Below are positions 46,658 through 56,735 of a stretch of 64,000 nucleotides of DNA, piece after piece. The DNA lies in contig NZ_JAKIKU010000003.1 of assembly GCF_023283985.1 (NCBI RefSeq), positions 186,001 to 250,000 on the forward strand, given 5' to 3'. The notes beneath the pieces were generated by a model. That model ran no database searches. It was not told the origin of the DNA and saw nothing but the letters and a program-made list of their open reading frames with translations. How positions within the stretch are numbered: position 1 is the first letter of the stretch; every line of letters starts with the position of its first letter. The translations under genes were made by a program, and so were the position numbers. This stretch comes from Shewanella electrodiphila. GTDB taxonomy: Bacteria > Pseudomonadota > Gammaproteobacteria > Enterobacterales > Shewanellaceae.

Positions 46658-48856
46658 TTATTCGTTTTGCTGTTCACATGCATGGAATAACATTAAGCTT
46701 CTGCCTAACAAGGTCAGTTGATAGCTGCATGCATAACTCGGTTCTACAACTTGTTCTGATGCGCCATCATCTATGGTTGTAACAGCGACTTTGACTTTGT
46801 TTTTTGCCAACAAGCTTTCAATATCACTATTAGCAAGTTGCTGCGTGTTGATTAACGGTTGCCACTGGCTAAAACCTTCAATAATCGGCAAAACAAATTG
46901 TTGTGATTGCTCATCGGCATTAAGCAGTAGTAATAAGGCTTGAGGGTGTTGATAAGGCGGTAAGGTTTCGCACGTTAATACCACCGCTAATGTGCGCGCT
47001 TCAAACTCGCTCCACTGACGCTTGACCATGGGTTCGCCGTGTCGGCTATACCAGATAAATCCATTGTCATTTTGATCTTCTGGCTGATGTATAAATTCGC
47101 GATGACATAAGGCTGGGAAACGTTTACGTAATTTGATTAGTTCTGCGGTAAACTCGACCAATGGCCAATCGATATTTTGCCAATCAATCCAACAAATACG
47201 ATTATCTTGGCAGTAAGCATTATTGTTACCTTGTTGGCTATGCCCCATTTCATCGCCACTTAATAACATTGGCACGCCTTGGGATAGCATTAATGTGGTG
47301 AGTAGGTTTCGCTGCTGGCGTGAACGAATTTGAAGAATATCACCGTCATCCGTTTGCCCTTCTACGCCATAGTTATGGCTGAGGTTTTCATGATGACCAT
47401 CACGATTATCCTCGCCATTATCTAGATTATGACGTTGCTGAAAACTCACCACGTCATGCAAAGTAAAACCATCATGGCTGGTGATAAAATTAATACTGGC
47501 TGAGGGACTACGGCCATGATGTTCAAAAAAGTCACCAGAACCATGAAAGCGTCTAGCAAATTCAGGCAACATGCCATTATCACCACGCCAAAATCGTCTC
47601 ATAGTATCGCGATATCTATCGTTCCATTCACTGAAAGCAATAGGATAATTACCCAATTGGTAGCCTCCAGGACCTATGTCCCAGGGTTCTGCAATCAGTT
47701 TCACTTGGCATAGCACTGGATCTTGAGATATCGCATCAAAAAAACCACACCCAGGGTCAAAACCATAGGTTTCACGACCTAAGCAACTGGCTAAATCAAA
47801 TCTAAAGCCATCCACTCCCATGACCTCAACCCAATAACGTAGTGAGTCCATGATCAGCTGTAATACTTGCGGATGATTGGAGTTAAACGTATTTCCGCAA
47901 CCCGTATCGTTAATGTATAAACGCTGATCGTTTGACACTAAGCGGTAGTAACTGGCGTTATCAATTCCGCGAAAGCTTAACGTTGGGCCTAGGCGATTAC
48001 CTTCTGCCGTATGGTTATAAACTACATCCAAAATGACTTCGATATTCGCTTCATGGAAAGCATCCACCATGTCTCGAAACTCAGTGATACTGTCACCACT
48101 GAGATAACTTGGATTGGGTGCAAAAAAACCAATACTGTTATAGCCCCAGTAATTACTTAGGTTTTTTTCAATCAAGAAGGGTTCATTGAAAAAACTTTGT
48201 ACTGGTAATAGTTCTATGCAATTAACCCCGAGCTGAGATAGGTATTGAATCGAGCTTTTTGATGCAAGGCCTGCGAAGGTTCCCTTAATTTCATCGTCAA
48301 CCTCATGGTTTAAGACACTAAAGCCTTTCACATGTGTTTCATAAATAATGGTTTGCTCTAAAGGAATGTTTGGACGCTTTATCGTTTTTTGCTTTAATGC
48401 GCGATCGTCTATCACCACACATTTAGGCATAAAATTCGCGTTATCAATATCGCAAAAAGACAGGTCGGACTCGCTACTGTCTAGTGCATACCCGTAATTG
48501 GCATCATTGGGTTCAAGCTCACCTAGCAGTTGTTTTGCATATGGGTCGAGCAATAATTTATGGTGGTTAAATCGATGTCCAAGCATCGGCTGGTAAGGGC
48601 CGTAAACGCGATAGCCATATAAAGTCCCTGCAGTCAGTCCTTCAAGATAACCGTGCCAAATTTGTCTGGTTTTTTGCGGTAGGACAAACTGTTGCTCATT
48701 CAAACCATATTGGTCGAAAATACAAAGCACCACCTTGGTTGCATGAGCTGAAAATAATGAAAAGTTAACCCCATTATCATCCACAGATGAACCCAATGGA
48801 TAAGGACTACCAGTTGCTACACTCTCTAAAAGTTGTTGAGATTTAGCATATGACAT
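46658..48856 (-). CDS. glgX: Glycogen debranching enzyme GlgX
   Basis: The 732-residue GH13 protein has an N-terminal CBM48 domain (YPLGSSVDDNGVNFSLFSAHATKVVLCIFD). The barrel follows, with nucleophile Asp in DGFRFDLASCLG, acid Glu in LIAEPWD and the third Asp in TSHDGFTLHDVV, then a C-terminal beta domain. It removes short alpha-1,6 branches left by phosphorylase. Its ATG comes 2 bp after the glgB stop, a sign of coupled translation. Confidence 0.96.
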   Translation of the reverse strand: MSYAKSQQLLESVATGSPYPLGSSVDDNGVNFSLFSAHATKVVLCIFDQYGLNEQQFVLPQKTRQIWHGYLEGLTAGTLYGYRVYGPYQPMLGHRFNHHKLLLDPYAKQLLGELEPNDANYGYALDSSESDLSFCDIDNANFMPKCVVIDDRALKQKTIKRPNIPLEQTIIYETHVKGFSVLNHEVDDEIKGTFAGLASKSSIQYLSQLGVNCIELLPVQSFFNEPFLIEKNLSNYWGYNSIGFFAPNPSYLSGDSITEFRDMVDAFHEANIEVILDVVYNHTAEGNRLGPTLSFRGIDNASYYRLVSNDQRLYINDTGCGNTFNSNHPQVLQLIMDSLRYWVEVMGVDGFRFDLASCLGRETYGFDPGCGFFDAISQDPVLCQVKLIAEPWDIGPGGYQLGNYPIAFSEWNDRYRDTMRRFWRGDNGMLPEFARRFHGSGDFFEHHGRSPSASINFITSHDGFTLHDVVSFQQRHNLDNGEDNRDGHHENLSHNYGVEGQTDDGDILQIRSRQQRNLLTTLMLSQGVPMLLSGDEMGHSQQGNNNAYCQDNRICWIDWQNIDWPLVEFTAELIKLRKRFPALCHREFIHQPEDQNDNGFIWYSRHGEPMVKRQWSEFEARTLAVVLTCETLPPYQHPQALLLLLNADEQSQQFVLPIIEGFSQWQPLINTQQLANSDIESLLAKNKVKVAVTTIDDGASEQVVEPSYACSYQLTLLGRSLMLFHACEQQNE

Positions 48857-48858
48857 GA

Positions 48859-51087
48859 CTAATCCTCATCCAGCACATTATTTGAGTTAACGGCTAACAC
48901 AACACAAGCTAACGGTGGCACAGTGATCACACCACTGCCTTTCATTCCCTGCCAGGCTTCCTTATCGTAAGCAATGACACTATTGGTCACATCACTGCCA
49001 CCATAACAATGACTATCACTGTTAAGCACTTCGACATAATCTTGCTCAAGTGGTAATCCAACACGAAAATGATGATGCACTTGTGGGGTCATATTAATGA
49101 TGAAGACTAAATGTTCATCGGTTGATTTTGCATAGCGTACAAAGCTAAACACACTGTGTTGAGTGTTATCACAGTCGAGCCATTGAAAGCCGGTGGTTTG
49201 ATGATCTAATTCGTACATACAAGGATATTGCAGATAGAGGTTATTTAAATCCCTCACCCAATCTTGCATGCCTTGATGTGGTGCATATTGTAGTAAATGC
49301 CAATCTAAACTTTGGTTATGGTTCCACTCATCACGTTGAGCAAACTCAGACCCCATAAAGATTAACTTCTTACCTGGTTGGCCCCACATTAAGCCAAAGT
49401 ATGCCCGTAATGTGGCAAATTTTTGCCAATCATCACCTGGGATTTTGTGTAGCAGCGAGCCTTTACCATGTACCACTTCATCATGGCTGACGGATAATAT
49501 AAATTGCTCGGTGTATGCATAAACCAGCGCAAAGGTCAGTTCATGATGGTGATGACTTCGATAAATGGGATCGCGTTTTAAATAGCTTAAGCTGTCATTC
49601 ATCCAGCCCATGTTCCATTTAAACCCAAAGCCTAAGCCGCCATTTTCAGTAGAGTTAGTTACCCCAGGCCACGCCGTCGACTCTTCGGCAATCATTGTCA
49701 CGCCTGGATAGGATGCATAAATCCGTTCATTCAATAATTTCAAGAATTCGATGGCTTGAATGTTTTCACGACCACCATATTCATTAGGTAACCATTGCCC
49801 TGAATCTCTGCTGTAATCTAAATACAGCATCGATGACACGGCATCTAAACGCAGTCCGTCGAAATGAAACTCTTCTAACCAATAACACGCGTTACTGAGC
49901 AAAAAACTTTGTACTTCACCGCGGCCATAGTTGTAAATCAAAGTGTCCCAATCAGGGTGTTCCCCTTGACGTGGATCTTCGTGTTCATACAAGCAGCTAC
50001 CATCAAACTTTGATAAACCATGAGGATCTTTTGGAAAGTGTGCAGGTACCCAATCCAGCAAAACACCAATATCACGGGCATGACAGGCATCAATAAAGGC
50101 TTTCAAACCTACAGGATCACCAAATCTATAAGTCGCTGCATACAAACCTACGGGTTGATACCCCCATGATCCGTCAAATGGGTATTCACTAATGGGCATC
50201 AATTGAAGATGGGTAAAACCCATTTCTTCAATATAAGGTATGAGTTGGTCTATTAAGTCTTGATAGTTTAAATATTCATCACCCCATTCACCTTTACGTT
50301 TCCACGAGGCTAGTTGAACTTCATAGGTCGACATTGGTGCATGATGTAATTGTGTATCGCCACGCTGTGTAAGCCAGCGATTGTCATTCCATTGATAATC
50401 ACTTTTTGCTGGAATAACTGAAGAGTTGCCTGGTGCAGATTGCATTTGTACTGCGTATGGATCCGCCTTTTCAACCTGTTCACCATATTGATTGGTAATT
50501 TGATACTTATAAAATTGCCCAGCACTGGCATGGGGTAAAAAGATTTCCCATATACCGTTACTTGGATGAAAACGCATAACATGCTGCCTGCCATCCCAGT
50601 GATTAACATCGCCGACCAAAGACACACGCTTAGCATTGGGTGCCCAGACGCAAAAATGTACTCCTTCAACGCCTTGCGTTTGGCGCCAGTTTGCACCTAG
50701 AAACTGATAACTCTTTTGCTGCTTTCCCTCAGCAAATAAATACACATCATCTGGGTTTATTAGCGAGCTAAATTGATAAGGATCGATAATGGTTTCAACG
50801 CTCATTGGATAAGTGACTTTTAGGCTATACAAAAAAGGCTTTACCCTTCGTCCCATCACGCCAGCAAATAAACCTTGATCGTCTATCTGGGCAAGTTCAG
50901 CCACTTTTTTACCGTCTTTCAAACTCATCACTTCAACGGCAATCGCGCCTTTAATGAAACAACGCACCAATAATGACTTACCATTTTCAGCCTTATGCAT
51001 ACCTAAGAGTGAAAACACATCGGTATAGTCACCGCTTAAAATTGCGATATCAGATCCATGATTAAAATAAGGGGCATTAGTCGTCAT
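48859..51087 (-). CDS. glgB: 1,4-alpha-glucan branching enzyme
   Basis: The 742-residue protein has two N-terminal carbohydrate-binding domains (residues about 1-110 and 125-230, the second with [25 protein letters not shown]). The GH13 barrel carries [16 protein letters not shown] (nucleophile Asp), [11 protein letters not shown] (acid Glu) and [15 protein letters not shown]. It forms alpha-1,6 branches in glycogen. It lies between malQ and glgX, 110 bp after malQ. Confidence 0.97.
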   Translation of the reverse strand: MTTNAPYFNHGSDIAILSGDYTDVFSLLGMHKAENGKSLLVRCFIKGAIAVEVMSLKDGKKVAELAQIDDQGLFAGVMGRRVKPFLYSLKVTYPMSVETIIDPYQFSSLINPDDVYLFAEGKQQKSYQFLGANWRQTQGVEGVHFCVWAPNAKRVSLVGDVNHWDGRQHVMRFHPSNGIWEIFLPHASAGQFYKYQITNQYGEQVEKADPYAVQMQSAPGNSSVIPAKSDYQWNDNRWLTQRGDTQLHHAPMSTYEVQLASWKRKGEWGDEYLNYQDLIDQLIPYIEEMGFTHLQLMPISEYPFDGSWGYQPVGLYAATYRFGDPVGLKAFIDACHARDIGVLLDWVPAHFPKDPHGLSKFDGSCLYEHEDPRQGEHPDWDTLIYNYGRGEVQSFLLSNACYWLEEFHFDGLRLDAVSSMLYLDYSRDSGQWLPNEYGGRENIQAIEFLKLLNERIYASYPGVTMIAEESTAWPGVTNSTENGGLGFGFKWNMGWMNDSLSYLKRDPIYRSHHHHELTFALVYAYTEQFILSVSHDEVVHGKGSLLHKIPGDDWQKFATLRAYFGLMWGQPGKKLIFMGSEFAQRDEWNHNQSLDWHLLQYAPHQGMQDWVRDLNNLYLQYPCMYELDHQTTGFQWLDCDNTQHSVFSFVRYAKSTDEHLVFIINMTPQVHHHFRVGLPLEQDYVEVLNSDSHCYGGSDVTNSVIAYDKEAWQGMKGSGVITVPPLACVVLAVNSNNVLDED

Positions 51088-51197
51088 TGTTTATTGCTCC
51101 ATGTAAAAGTTAATTTGTTACTGTCGCCCTACTACTTGCACTTAATGGTTAGCAACAGTCTTAATAAGTTGGATTTGTTGGCCGTTACATCAAAATG

Positions 51198-53462
51198 TTA
51201 TTCAATTGAACCTGCCGATAGCGAACAGGATTCTGCAAGTGCAGATTGCTTGCAATGACGAGCACGATTAACAATATGAAGTTTTTGCTTCACATCTTCT
51301 GAGTCCATTATTTGCTCTAAACTCTGTGACAACCTGCGCCGCCAATTAGGATATTCTTTCCAAGTTCCTGGGATATTTATCGGCTTAACTTCATTAATAA
51401 GATCGTCAAGTTGAACGCTATACAACATGGATTCACCAGATGCTGTAAGTGATAACCATGCATTAATAAGCGCAGGCTGTTTGATATCGTCTAAAGTGAT
51501 GTGTGACGGTAAAAAGTGCTTTGATTTAAGCAAATCTAATAATTGCAGCTTCTCATTAAGCCTGTCGTTCAACGCGTTATATTTCTGCTCAGTGTCAGTT
51601 AAACCAAGTTGTTGCCTTAACTGAATGTCGTCGCCATTCCACCAAGCTGACAATGTTGGTACATCATGATTAGCTAACATCATCAAACTATGTGGTTTAT
51701 AAAATTCAGGCGGTGTAAAGCCATGGTAATTTTTTGTGAAGTAGAACAGTTCGTTAGAAAAGATTTTGGCTTTGGATAAGTTTTGAACGATCTCAGGTGG
51801 AACAATGCCTAGGTCTTCACCAATTAATAAACATTGCGTTCGCTGACTTTCGAGACATAGAATCGCCAATAACGTATCTAGTGGATAATAAACATAAGCA
51901 CCATTACCGAGATGAGTATCTGTAGGCCACCACCATAAACGTAATAACCCCATCACATGATCAATCCGTAACCCACCGCAAGACTCCATATTACTGCGAA
52001 TGAGCGTAATAAAATGCTGGTAACTTTGCTGCTGAAGGTTAATGGGATCAAGTGGGGTTAGCCCCCAATTCTGCCCTTGTGGTGCGAAAGGATCTGGCGG
52101 CGCGCCGATATTCGCTTGCTGGCAAAAATAGCTAGCATTTTGCTGTACCTCAGAACCCGTTGGAGATGCCCCAACAGCCATGTCCCTGATTAAGCCAATC
52201 TGCATGCCGACAGATTTTGCTTTTAACTGACATAAAGCTAATTGTTCTGCAGCCACAAACTGTAAGTAGCAAATAAAATCAGCTTCATAGCTAACATTAA
52301 TATGATGAGGTTCAGCTGCTGGGCTGTTATTGGATAAAGCTAATTGATGATCGACAAATTGACTTAAAGCTTCTCCCTGTTGCTTTTTAAATTGAGTGAA
52401 TTGTTTAAATCGCTTTGAACGTTTCGAGCTATTTTTAGTGATAAATACGTCAAACAATAATCGATAGATTGAATACTTAACTTGATAAACAGCCGAGTAA
52501 TTGAGTAGCTCTTCATTGAATAAATTCGTTTTTTTATTATCAAATTCATCAGACTGGATTATGGCCGCGATACTTGCGTATTCGTCTACTGATTCAATGT
52601 GGATATATAAAGGATTTAATCGACGGCGATCATCAGGGCTGTACGGGCTGACACTATCGGGTAAACCTAAAGCATGTAGCGGATTTAATAATATAAAATC
52701 AGCACCTTGTTCAGCTGAATAATCAATTAGCTTTTGCAAGTCGTTAAAGTCACCAATGCCCCATTGACTGTGACTCTTAATGCTATATAGCTGCGTGCTT
52801 ATTCCCCAAGGTTTACTCGCATCAACTCCATTTGTGTTTACATGAGCATTTGAACCTAGCTTGGAAGCTGAATTAGCTTTTAAATGCGTTGTTAATTCCG
52901 ACTCTTGATGCTCAACAGTGCCACAATATGCACTGCGCGGCGCAAGCATAAATATGCCAGTATATGTTTGGGTGTAATTATCTGATTCGGTGGTTAAACT
53001 GATTTGATGATAACCAAGACCCACTGGCATATTAGATTCAAGATTTAACCGATATTGGTATTTGAAGTACTTAATTGAATCAAGTTGATAATCACCAACA
53101 ATGGATAGCTGATGACTATGCACTTGAAAACGATAAACATCGCCTTGTTCGCTAATGATTTCAACCCGCAATTGCCCGATAAATGATTCAGGAAAAAATA
53201 CTTCCACTACCGGTTCATCAACATTGCTCCACTGAAAATGATGCAAAGGAATTAGCCATGGCTTTACGTCAAGTTCATAAATCCGTTGCTCAATATAAGC
53301 ATCACTGAAACTCTGTTTATTCGGATCTTTATCTAAATAACCCAAACACATTGATTTTAGAATTCCATTTCTATCTTCAGGGCAAATGTGAATATTGTTG
53401 CCAAAGCAATCAATAAATTCAGCCCCTACGCCTTGCAAATACAGTAACTTTTCCAGTCCCAT
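51198..53462 (-). CDS. malQ: 4-alpha-glucanotransferase (amylomaltase), glycogen-operon type
   Basis: The 754-residue protein starts at the ATG with GAGGAAG 7 bp upstream; the eight codons before it are dropped. It has an N-terminal beta-sandwich extension (residues about 1-190), as in larger MalQ proteins. The GH77 domain follows with SHSQWGIGDFNDLQKLI, LRIDHVMGLLRLWWWP (nucleophile Asp), GEDLGIVPPEI (acid Glu) and ANHDVPTLSAWW. It transfers glucan segments between maltodextrins released during glycogen breakdown. It is the first gene of the malQ-glgB-glgX-glgP-glgC-glgA operon. Confidence 0.95.
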   Translation of the reverse strand: MGLEKLLYLQGVGAEFIDCFGNNIHICPEDRNGILKSMCLGYLDKDPNKQSFSDAYIEQRIYELDVKPWLIPLHHFQWSNVDEPVVEVFFPESFIGQLRVEIISEQGDVYRFQVHSHQLSIVGDYQLDSIKYFKYQYRLNLESNMPVGLGYHQISLTTESDNYTQTYTGIFMLAPRSAYCGTVEHQESELTTHLKANSASKLGSNAHVNTNGVDASKPWGISTQLYSIKSHSQWGIGDFNDLQKLIDYSAEQGADFILLNPLHALGLPDSVSPYSPDDRRRLNPLYIHIESVDEYASIAAIIQSDEFDNKKTNLFNEELLNYSAVYQVKYSIYRLLFDVFITKNSSKRSKRFKQFTQFKKQQGEALSQFVDHQLALSNNSPAAEPHHINVSYEADFICYLQFVAAEQLALCQLKAKSVGMQIGLIRDMAVGASPTGSEVQQNASYFCQQANIGAPPDPFAPQGQNWGLTPLDPINLQQQSYQHFITLIRSNMESCGGLRIDHVMGLLRLWWWPTDTHLGNGAYVYYPLDTLLAILCLESQRTQCLLIGEDLGIVPPEIVQNLSKAKIFSNELFYFTKNYHGFTPPEFYKPHSLMMLANHDVPTLSAWWNGDDIQLRQQLGLTDTEQKYNALNDRLNEKLQLLDLLKSKHFLPSHITLDDIKQPALINAWLSLTASGESMLYSVQLDDLINEVKPINIPGTWKEYPNWRRRLSQSLEQIMDSEDVKQKLHIVNRARHCKQSALAESCSLSAGSIE

Positions 53463-53831
53463 ATTTGTCTTCCTCGCGAATAACATAACTGGTTAATAAC
53501 TCAGCACTAACCATGCCAGTAAAACATCACAGTTTAACTACAGTGATATTTCATTAAGGTGACAAATTAATTTACATATATTCAGCAGCTTACAACCAAT
53601 AAAAAACCAAGCTTATATTTTGACCGTTTGAATTTAATCATGAATGTATTGGTGCAGATAGTATTTTGGTGCAAAAAACGCACAAGCAATGTGCATCACA
53701 AATCACTGAAACAATATAAGAAAGGTGCTACCAGAGATGTTTTATATATGATGCTTTCAAAGCAACAATCTCTTATGATGGGCTTAAATAATAAGTAATT
53801 AATACAGTTACACAACCATCGGGGGGAATAA
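53463..53831. other. Divergent promoter region of the glycogen operon and nudL
   Basis: About 370 bp, non-coding, AT-rich near malQ. TTGGTGCA occurs twice (about 53650 and 53668). No clear CRP site was found by eye. Confidence 0.45.
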
Positions 53832-54416
53832 ATGAACGCCACTCAATTCAATGTACATTTTTCTCTTCAAAGCCTAGCTAGCGAAATAACCTCTGCACCG
53901 ATTAATAGAAGCTTACGAAAGGCTGCTGTACTAGTGCCGTTAATGGAAGTTGATGGACAGTTACAAATATTACTGACTCGACGTGCACTGCATTTAAGAG
54001 CGCACCCAGGACAATATAGCTTTCCTGGCGGTAAAGTAGATGATGCAGATAACAGCATGATTGAAACCGCGCTTAGAGAAGCTGACGAAGAAATTGGTTT
54101 AACTGCTGATAATGTTACCGTTATTGGTAACTTCCCTCCTCACGCCACTTTTACCGGTTTTGAAGTAACACCGATTGTCGGAATAATAAAACAACCTTTT
54201 GATATCATATTAGATCCAGGTGAAGTGTCTGAAACCTTTTGGGTGCCACTACAATACTTCTTTAACGCGAGTAATCGATATACTTTTAGTTTTATGCGAA
54301 ACGGCAATGATTTTGATGTGCATTATATGCCGTACAAAGGAAAGTTTATTTGGGGAGTGACGGCAGCAATTATTGATTTGCTATGCCGTCATATTGATTT
54401 ACAGCATTTAAAATAA
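53832..54416 (+). CDS. nudL: CoA pyrophosphatase-type Nudix hydrolase
   Basis: The 194-residue protein carries the Nudix box as GGKVDDADNSMIETALREADEEIGL (G-x5-E-x7-R-E-x2-E-E-x-G pattern), preceded by LLTRRALHLRAHPGQYSFPGG, the NudL/YeaB-type CoA motif region, and followed by TGFEVTPIVGII. It is predicted to cleave coenzyme A derivatives to phosphopantetheine and adenosine 3',5'-bisphosphate. The ATG follows a GGGGGA ribosome site. It is convergent with a small membrane protein gene, stop codons 8 bp apart. Confidence 0.9.
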   Translation: MNATQFNVHFSLQSLASEITSAPINRSLRKAAVLVPLMEVDGQLQILLTRRALHLRAHPGQYSFPGGKVDDADNSMIETALREADEEIGLTADNVTVIGNFPPHATFTGFEVTPIVGIIKQPFDIILDPGEVSETFWVPLQYFFNASNRYTFSFMRNGNDFDVHYMPYKGKFIWGVTAAIIDLLCRHIDLQHLK

Positions 54417-54424
54417 TGTCAGCT

Positions 54425-54760
54425 TTATATTACGTAACGAATATAAAACCCCGCAGCAAGAGAAACCAGTAGTAACAAAGGAATATTGACCCAGTATTCT
54501 ATCTTTCGTGACGTTTGCGCGTAATAGTTCACTGCTAGGTTCACTAAGCTTATCCCTGCACACCACCAAATTAAGTACTCTAATTTGATTGTTAAGTCTG
54601 GATCCCAATTAAAGCGTACTTCAACACCTTTGCTCATATAATAGCCAACAGCTCTATCGGGTCTTGCTTCACCAAACACGATAAGCGCGTAAACAGCTAA
54701 TGCCCAACCAGTAATGGATAGCACAGTTAATATAAATTGCAGAACTTTGGTTTTGGACAT
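54425..54760 (-). CDS. Small membrane protein, unknown function
   Basis: The 111-residue product has three hydrophobic segments (about 8-30, 60-80, 88-108) and a charged loop EARPDRAVGYYMSKGVEVRFNWDPD between the first two. The N-terminal stretch LQFILTVLSITGWALAVYALIVFGEARPD is well formed and not a shadow of another gene. I do not recognise the family. It ends 8 bp from nudL and is divergent from asnS. Confidence 0.7.
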   Translation of the reverse strand: MSKTKVLQFILTVLSITGWALAVYALIVFGEARPDRAVGYYMSKGVEVRFNWDPDLTIKLEYLIWWCAGISLVNLAVNYYAQTSRKIEYWVNIPLLLLVSLAAGFYIRYVI

Positions 54761-54903
54761 TTAACCACCTACATCAATTAGATGATAATAAAATATACTC
54801 TTTGTTCATACGCTTACAAGCATAAATTAAGATCAATTTTAGTCGTTTAAAGATGATTTACCCCATTAAACAGTCGATATTGTTAAAAGTTAGCTAATAA
54901 TCT

Positions 54904-54938
54904 TGCTATAAGGGCTTTTTCGGCTTGTGAAAAGCCGA
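54904..54938 (+). promoter_or_regulatory. Candidate extended -10 promoter and 5' hairpin of asnS
   Basis: TGCTATAAG at 54904-54912 is an extended -10 form. Just downstream, TCGGCTT (54920-54926) and AAGCCGA (54932-54938) form a 7-bp hairpin at what would be the 5' end of the transcript. The -35 region is unclear. Confidence 0.35.
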
Positions 54939-54997
54939 TATCAAGGTAATATAAAGCACTTATTTTTATCATTGATCCATTGGAGAACTAAGCAACA

Positions 54998-56398
54998 ATG
55001 AGCATTACATCTGTCGCTTCTGTATTTAAAGGTGACTTCGCGATTGGTTCGCAAGTTACAGTACGTGGTTGGGTTCGATCTCGCCGCGATTCTAAAGCTG
55101 GTATTTCATTCCTAGCTGTTTATGACGGTTCATGTTTTGATCCTATTCAAGGCGTAGTACCGAATAATTTAGATAATTATACTGAAGAAGTGCTTAAGCT
55201 TACTGCTGGTTGTTCAGTGATCATGACTGGTGAAGTCGTTGAGTCTCCAGGTAAAGGTCAAGCATTTGAAATGCAAGTCACCAAAGTTGAAGTAACAGGT
55301 TTTGTTGAAGATCCTGATACTTACCCTATGGCAGCTAAGCGTCACTCTATCGAGTACCTTCGCGAACTTGCTCATTTACGTCCTCGCACTAACATTATTG
55401 GTGCCGTTGCCCGTGTACGTAACTGCTTATCTCAAGCTATCCATCGTTTTTATAACGAACAGGGTTACATTTGGGTATCTACCCCATTAATCACTGCTTC
55501 AGATACTGAAGGTGCTGGTGAAATGTTCCGTGTATCAACATTAGACATGGAAAACTTACCGCGCACAGATAAAGGTGCTGTCGATTTTTCTGAAGATTTC
55601 TTCGGTAAAGAATCATTCCTAACGGTTTCTGGTCAATTAAACGCTGAAACATATGCGTGTGCACTGTCTAAAGTGTATACCTTTGGCCCAACATTCCGCG
55701 CAGAAAACTCAAACACGAGTCGTCATTTAGCTGAGTTCTGGATGGTTGAACCTGAAGTCGCATTTGCTGACTTAGATGATGCTGCAAAATTAGCTGAAGA
55801 CATGCTTAAGTATTGTTTCCGCGCAGTATTAGAAGAACGTCGTGACGATTTAGAGTTCTTTGCACAACGTGTTGAGAAAACAGCAATCGAGCGTTTAGAA
55901 GCATTCGTAACCAGTGACTTTGCTCAAATTGATTACACTGACGCAATCGAAATTCTTAAAGCGTGTGATAAGAAATTTGAATTTAACGTTGAATGGGGTA
56001 TCGATTTACATTCTGAGCATGAGCGCTACCTTGCTGAAGAACATTTCAAAGCCCCTGTTGTTGTTAAAAACTACCCGAAAGACATTAAAGCATTCTACAT
56101 GCGCTTGAATGACGATGGTAAAACAGTGGCAGCAATGGACGTACTTGCACCTGGTATCGGTGAAATTATTGGCGGCGCACAACGTGAAGAACGTTTAGAC
56201 GTACTTGATGCGCGTTTAGCTGAGATGGAATTAGACCAAGAAGATTACTGGTGGTACCGTGACTTACGTCGTTATGGCACAGTCCCTCACGCAGGCTTCG
56301 GTTTAGGTTTTGAACGTTTAGTATCTTACGTTACAGGCGTGAGCAATATCCGTGACGTGATCCCATTCCCACGTGCACCAAAATCTGCAAACTTCTAA
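54998..56398 (+). CDS. asnS: Asparaginyl-tRNA synthetase
   Basis: The 466-residue protein is a class IIb synthetase with an N-terminal OB anticodon-binding domain (residues about 1-110, [14 protein letters not shown]) and a catalytic core holding motif 2 ([25 protein letters not shown]) and motif 3 ([15 protein letters not shown]). The residues after motif 2 and the length match bacterial AsnRS and not AspRS. It charges tRNA-Asn in the cytoplasm. The gene has its own promoter and terminator. Confidence 0.98.
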   Translation: MSITSVASVFKGDFAIGSQVTVRGWVRSRRDSKAGISFLAVYDGSCFDPIQGVVPNNLDNYTEEVLKLTAGCSVIMTGEVVESPGKGQAFEMQVTKVEVTGFVEDPDTYPMAAKRHSIEYLRELAHLRPRTNIIGAVARVRNCLSQAIHRFYNEQGYIWVSTPLITASDTEGAGEMFRVSTLDMENLPRTDKGAVDFSEDFFGKESFLTVSGQLNAETYACALSKVYTFGPTFRAENSNTSRHLAEFWMVEPEVAFADLDDAAKLAEDMLKYCFRAVLEERRDDLEFFAQRVEKTAIERLEAFVTSDFAQIDYTDAIEILKACDKKFEFNVEWGIDLHSEHERYLAEEHFKAPVVVKNYPKDIKAFYMRLNDDGKTVAAMDVLAPGIGEIIGGAQREERLDVLDARLAEMELDQEDYWWYRDLRRYGTVPHAGFGLGFERLVSYVTGVSNIRDVIPFPRAPKSANF

Positions 56399-56430
56399 AT
56401 CACCCCTCTGGTTCGAGAGGTAATTGATTT

Positions 56431-56458
56431 AAAAAACGCGCTTTAGGCGCGTTTTTTT
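56431..56458 (+). terminator. Intrinsic terminator after asnS
   Basis: AAAAAACGCGC pairs with GCGCGTTTTTT around TTTAG-type loop, then a T run. It lies about 35 bp past the asnS stop. Confidence 0.9.
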
Positions 56459-56693
56459 ATGTCTATAAATCCAGCACCTTCACATCAAAAATAATCACCC
56501 ATAACAACCATTATTCATCAAAACCCTCTGCAAGCACGTATAATTATGGGTTTAGCTATCAATTTAAATCATCCAAAAATATAAGCTAATTTTCTATTTA
56601 CATTCTAAGACCTTATTAACAAAGTTTTTGTTGATACGATTTTACTATTGAAAACTTGTTTGCGACTTAACTGCATAGTCATAATAAATGCCA

Positions 56694-56699
56694 TATAAT
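56694..56699 (+). promoter_or_regulatory. Consensus -10 box before the DUF294 gene
   Basis: TATAAT 37 bp upstream of the chosen start codon. With 17-bp spacing the -35 position reads CTGCAT, a poor match. Because the box lies inside the longest open frame, it argues for the later ATG. Confidence 0.45.
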
Positions 56700-56735
56700 G
56701 ATTGTTATAATCAAATCAATAATATCGAGCGAATA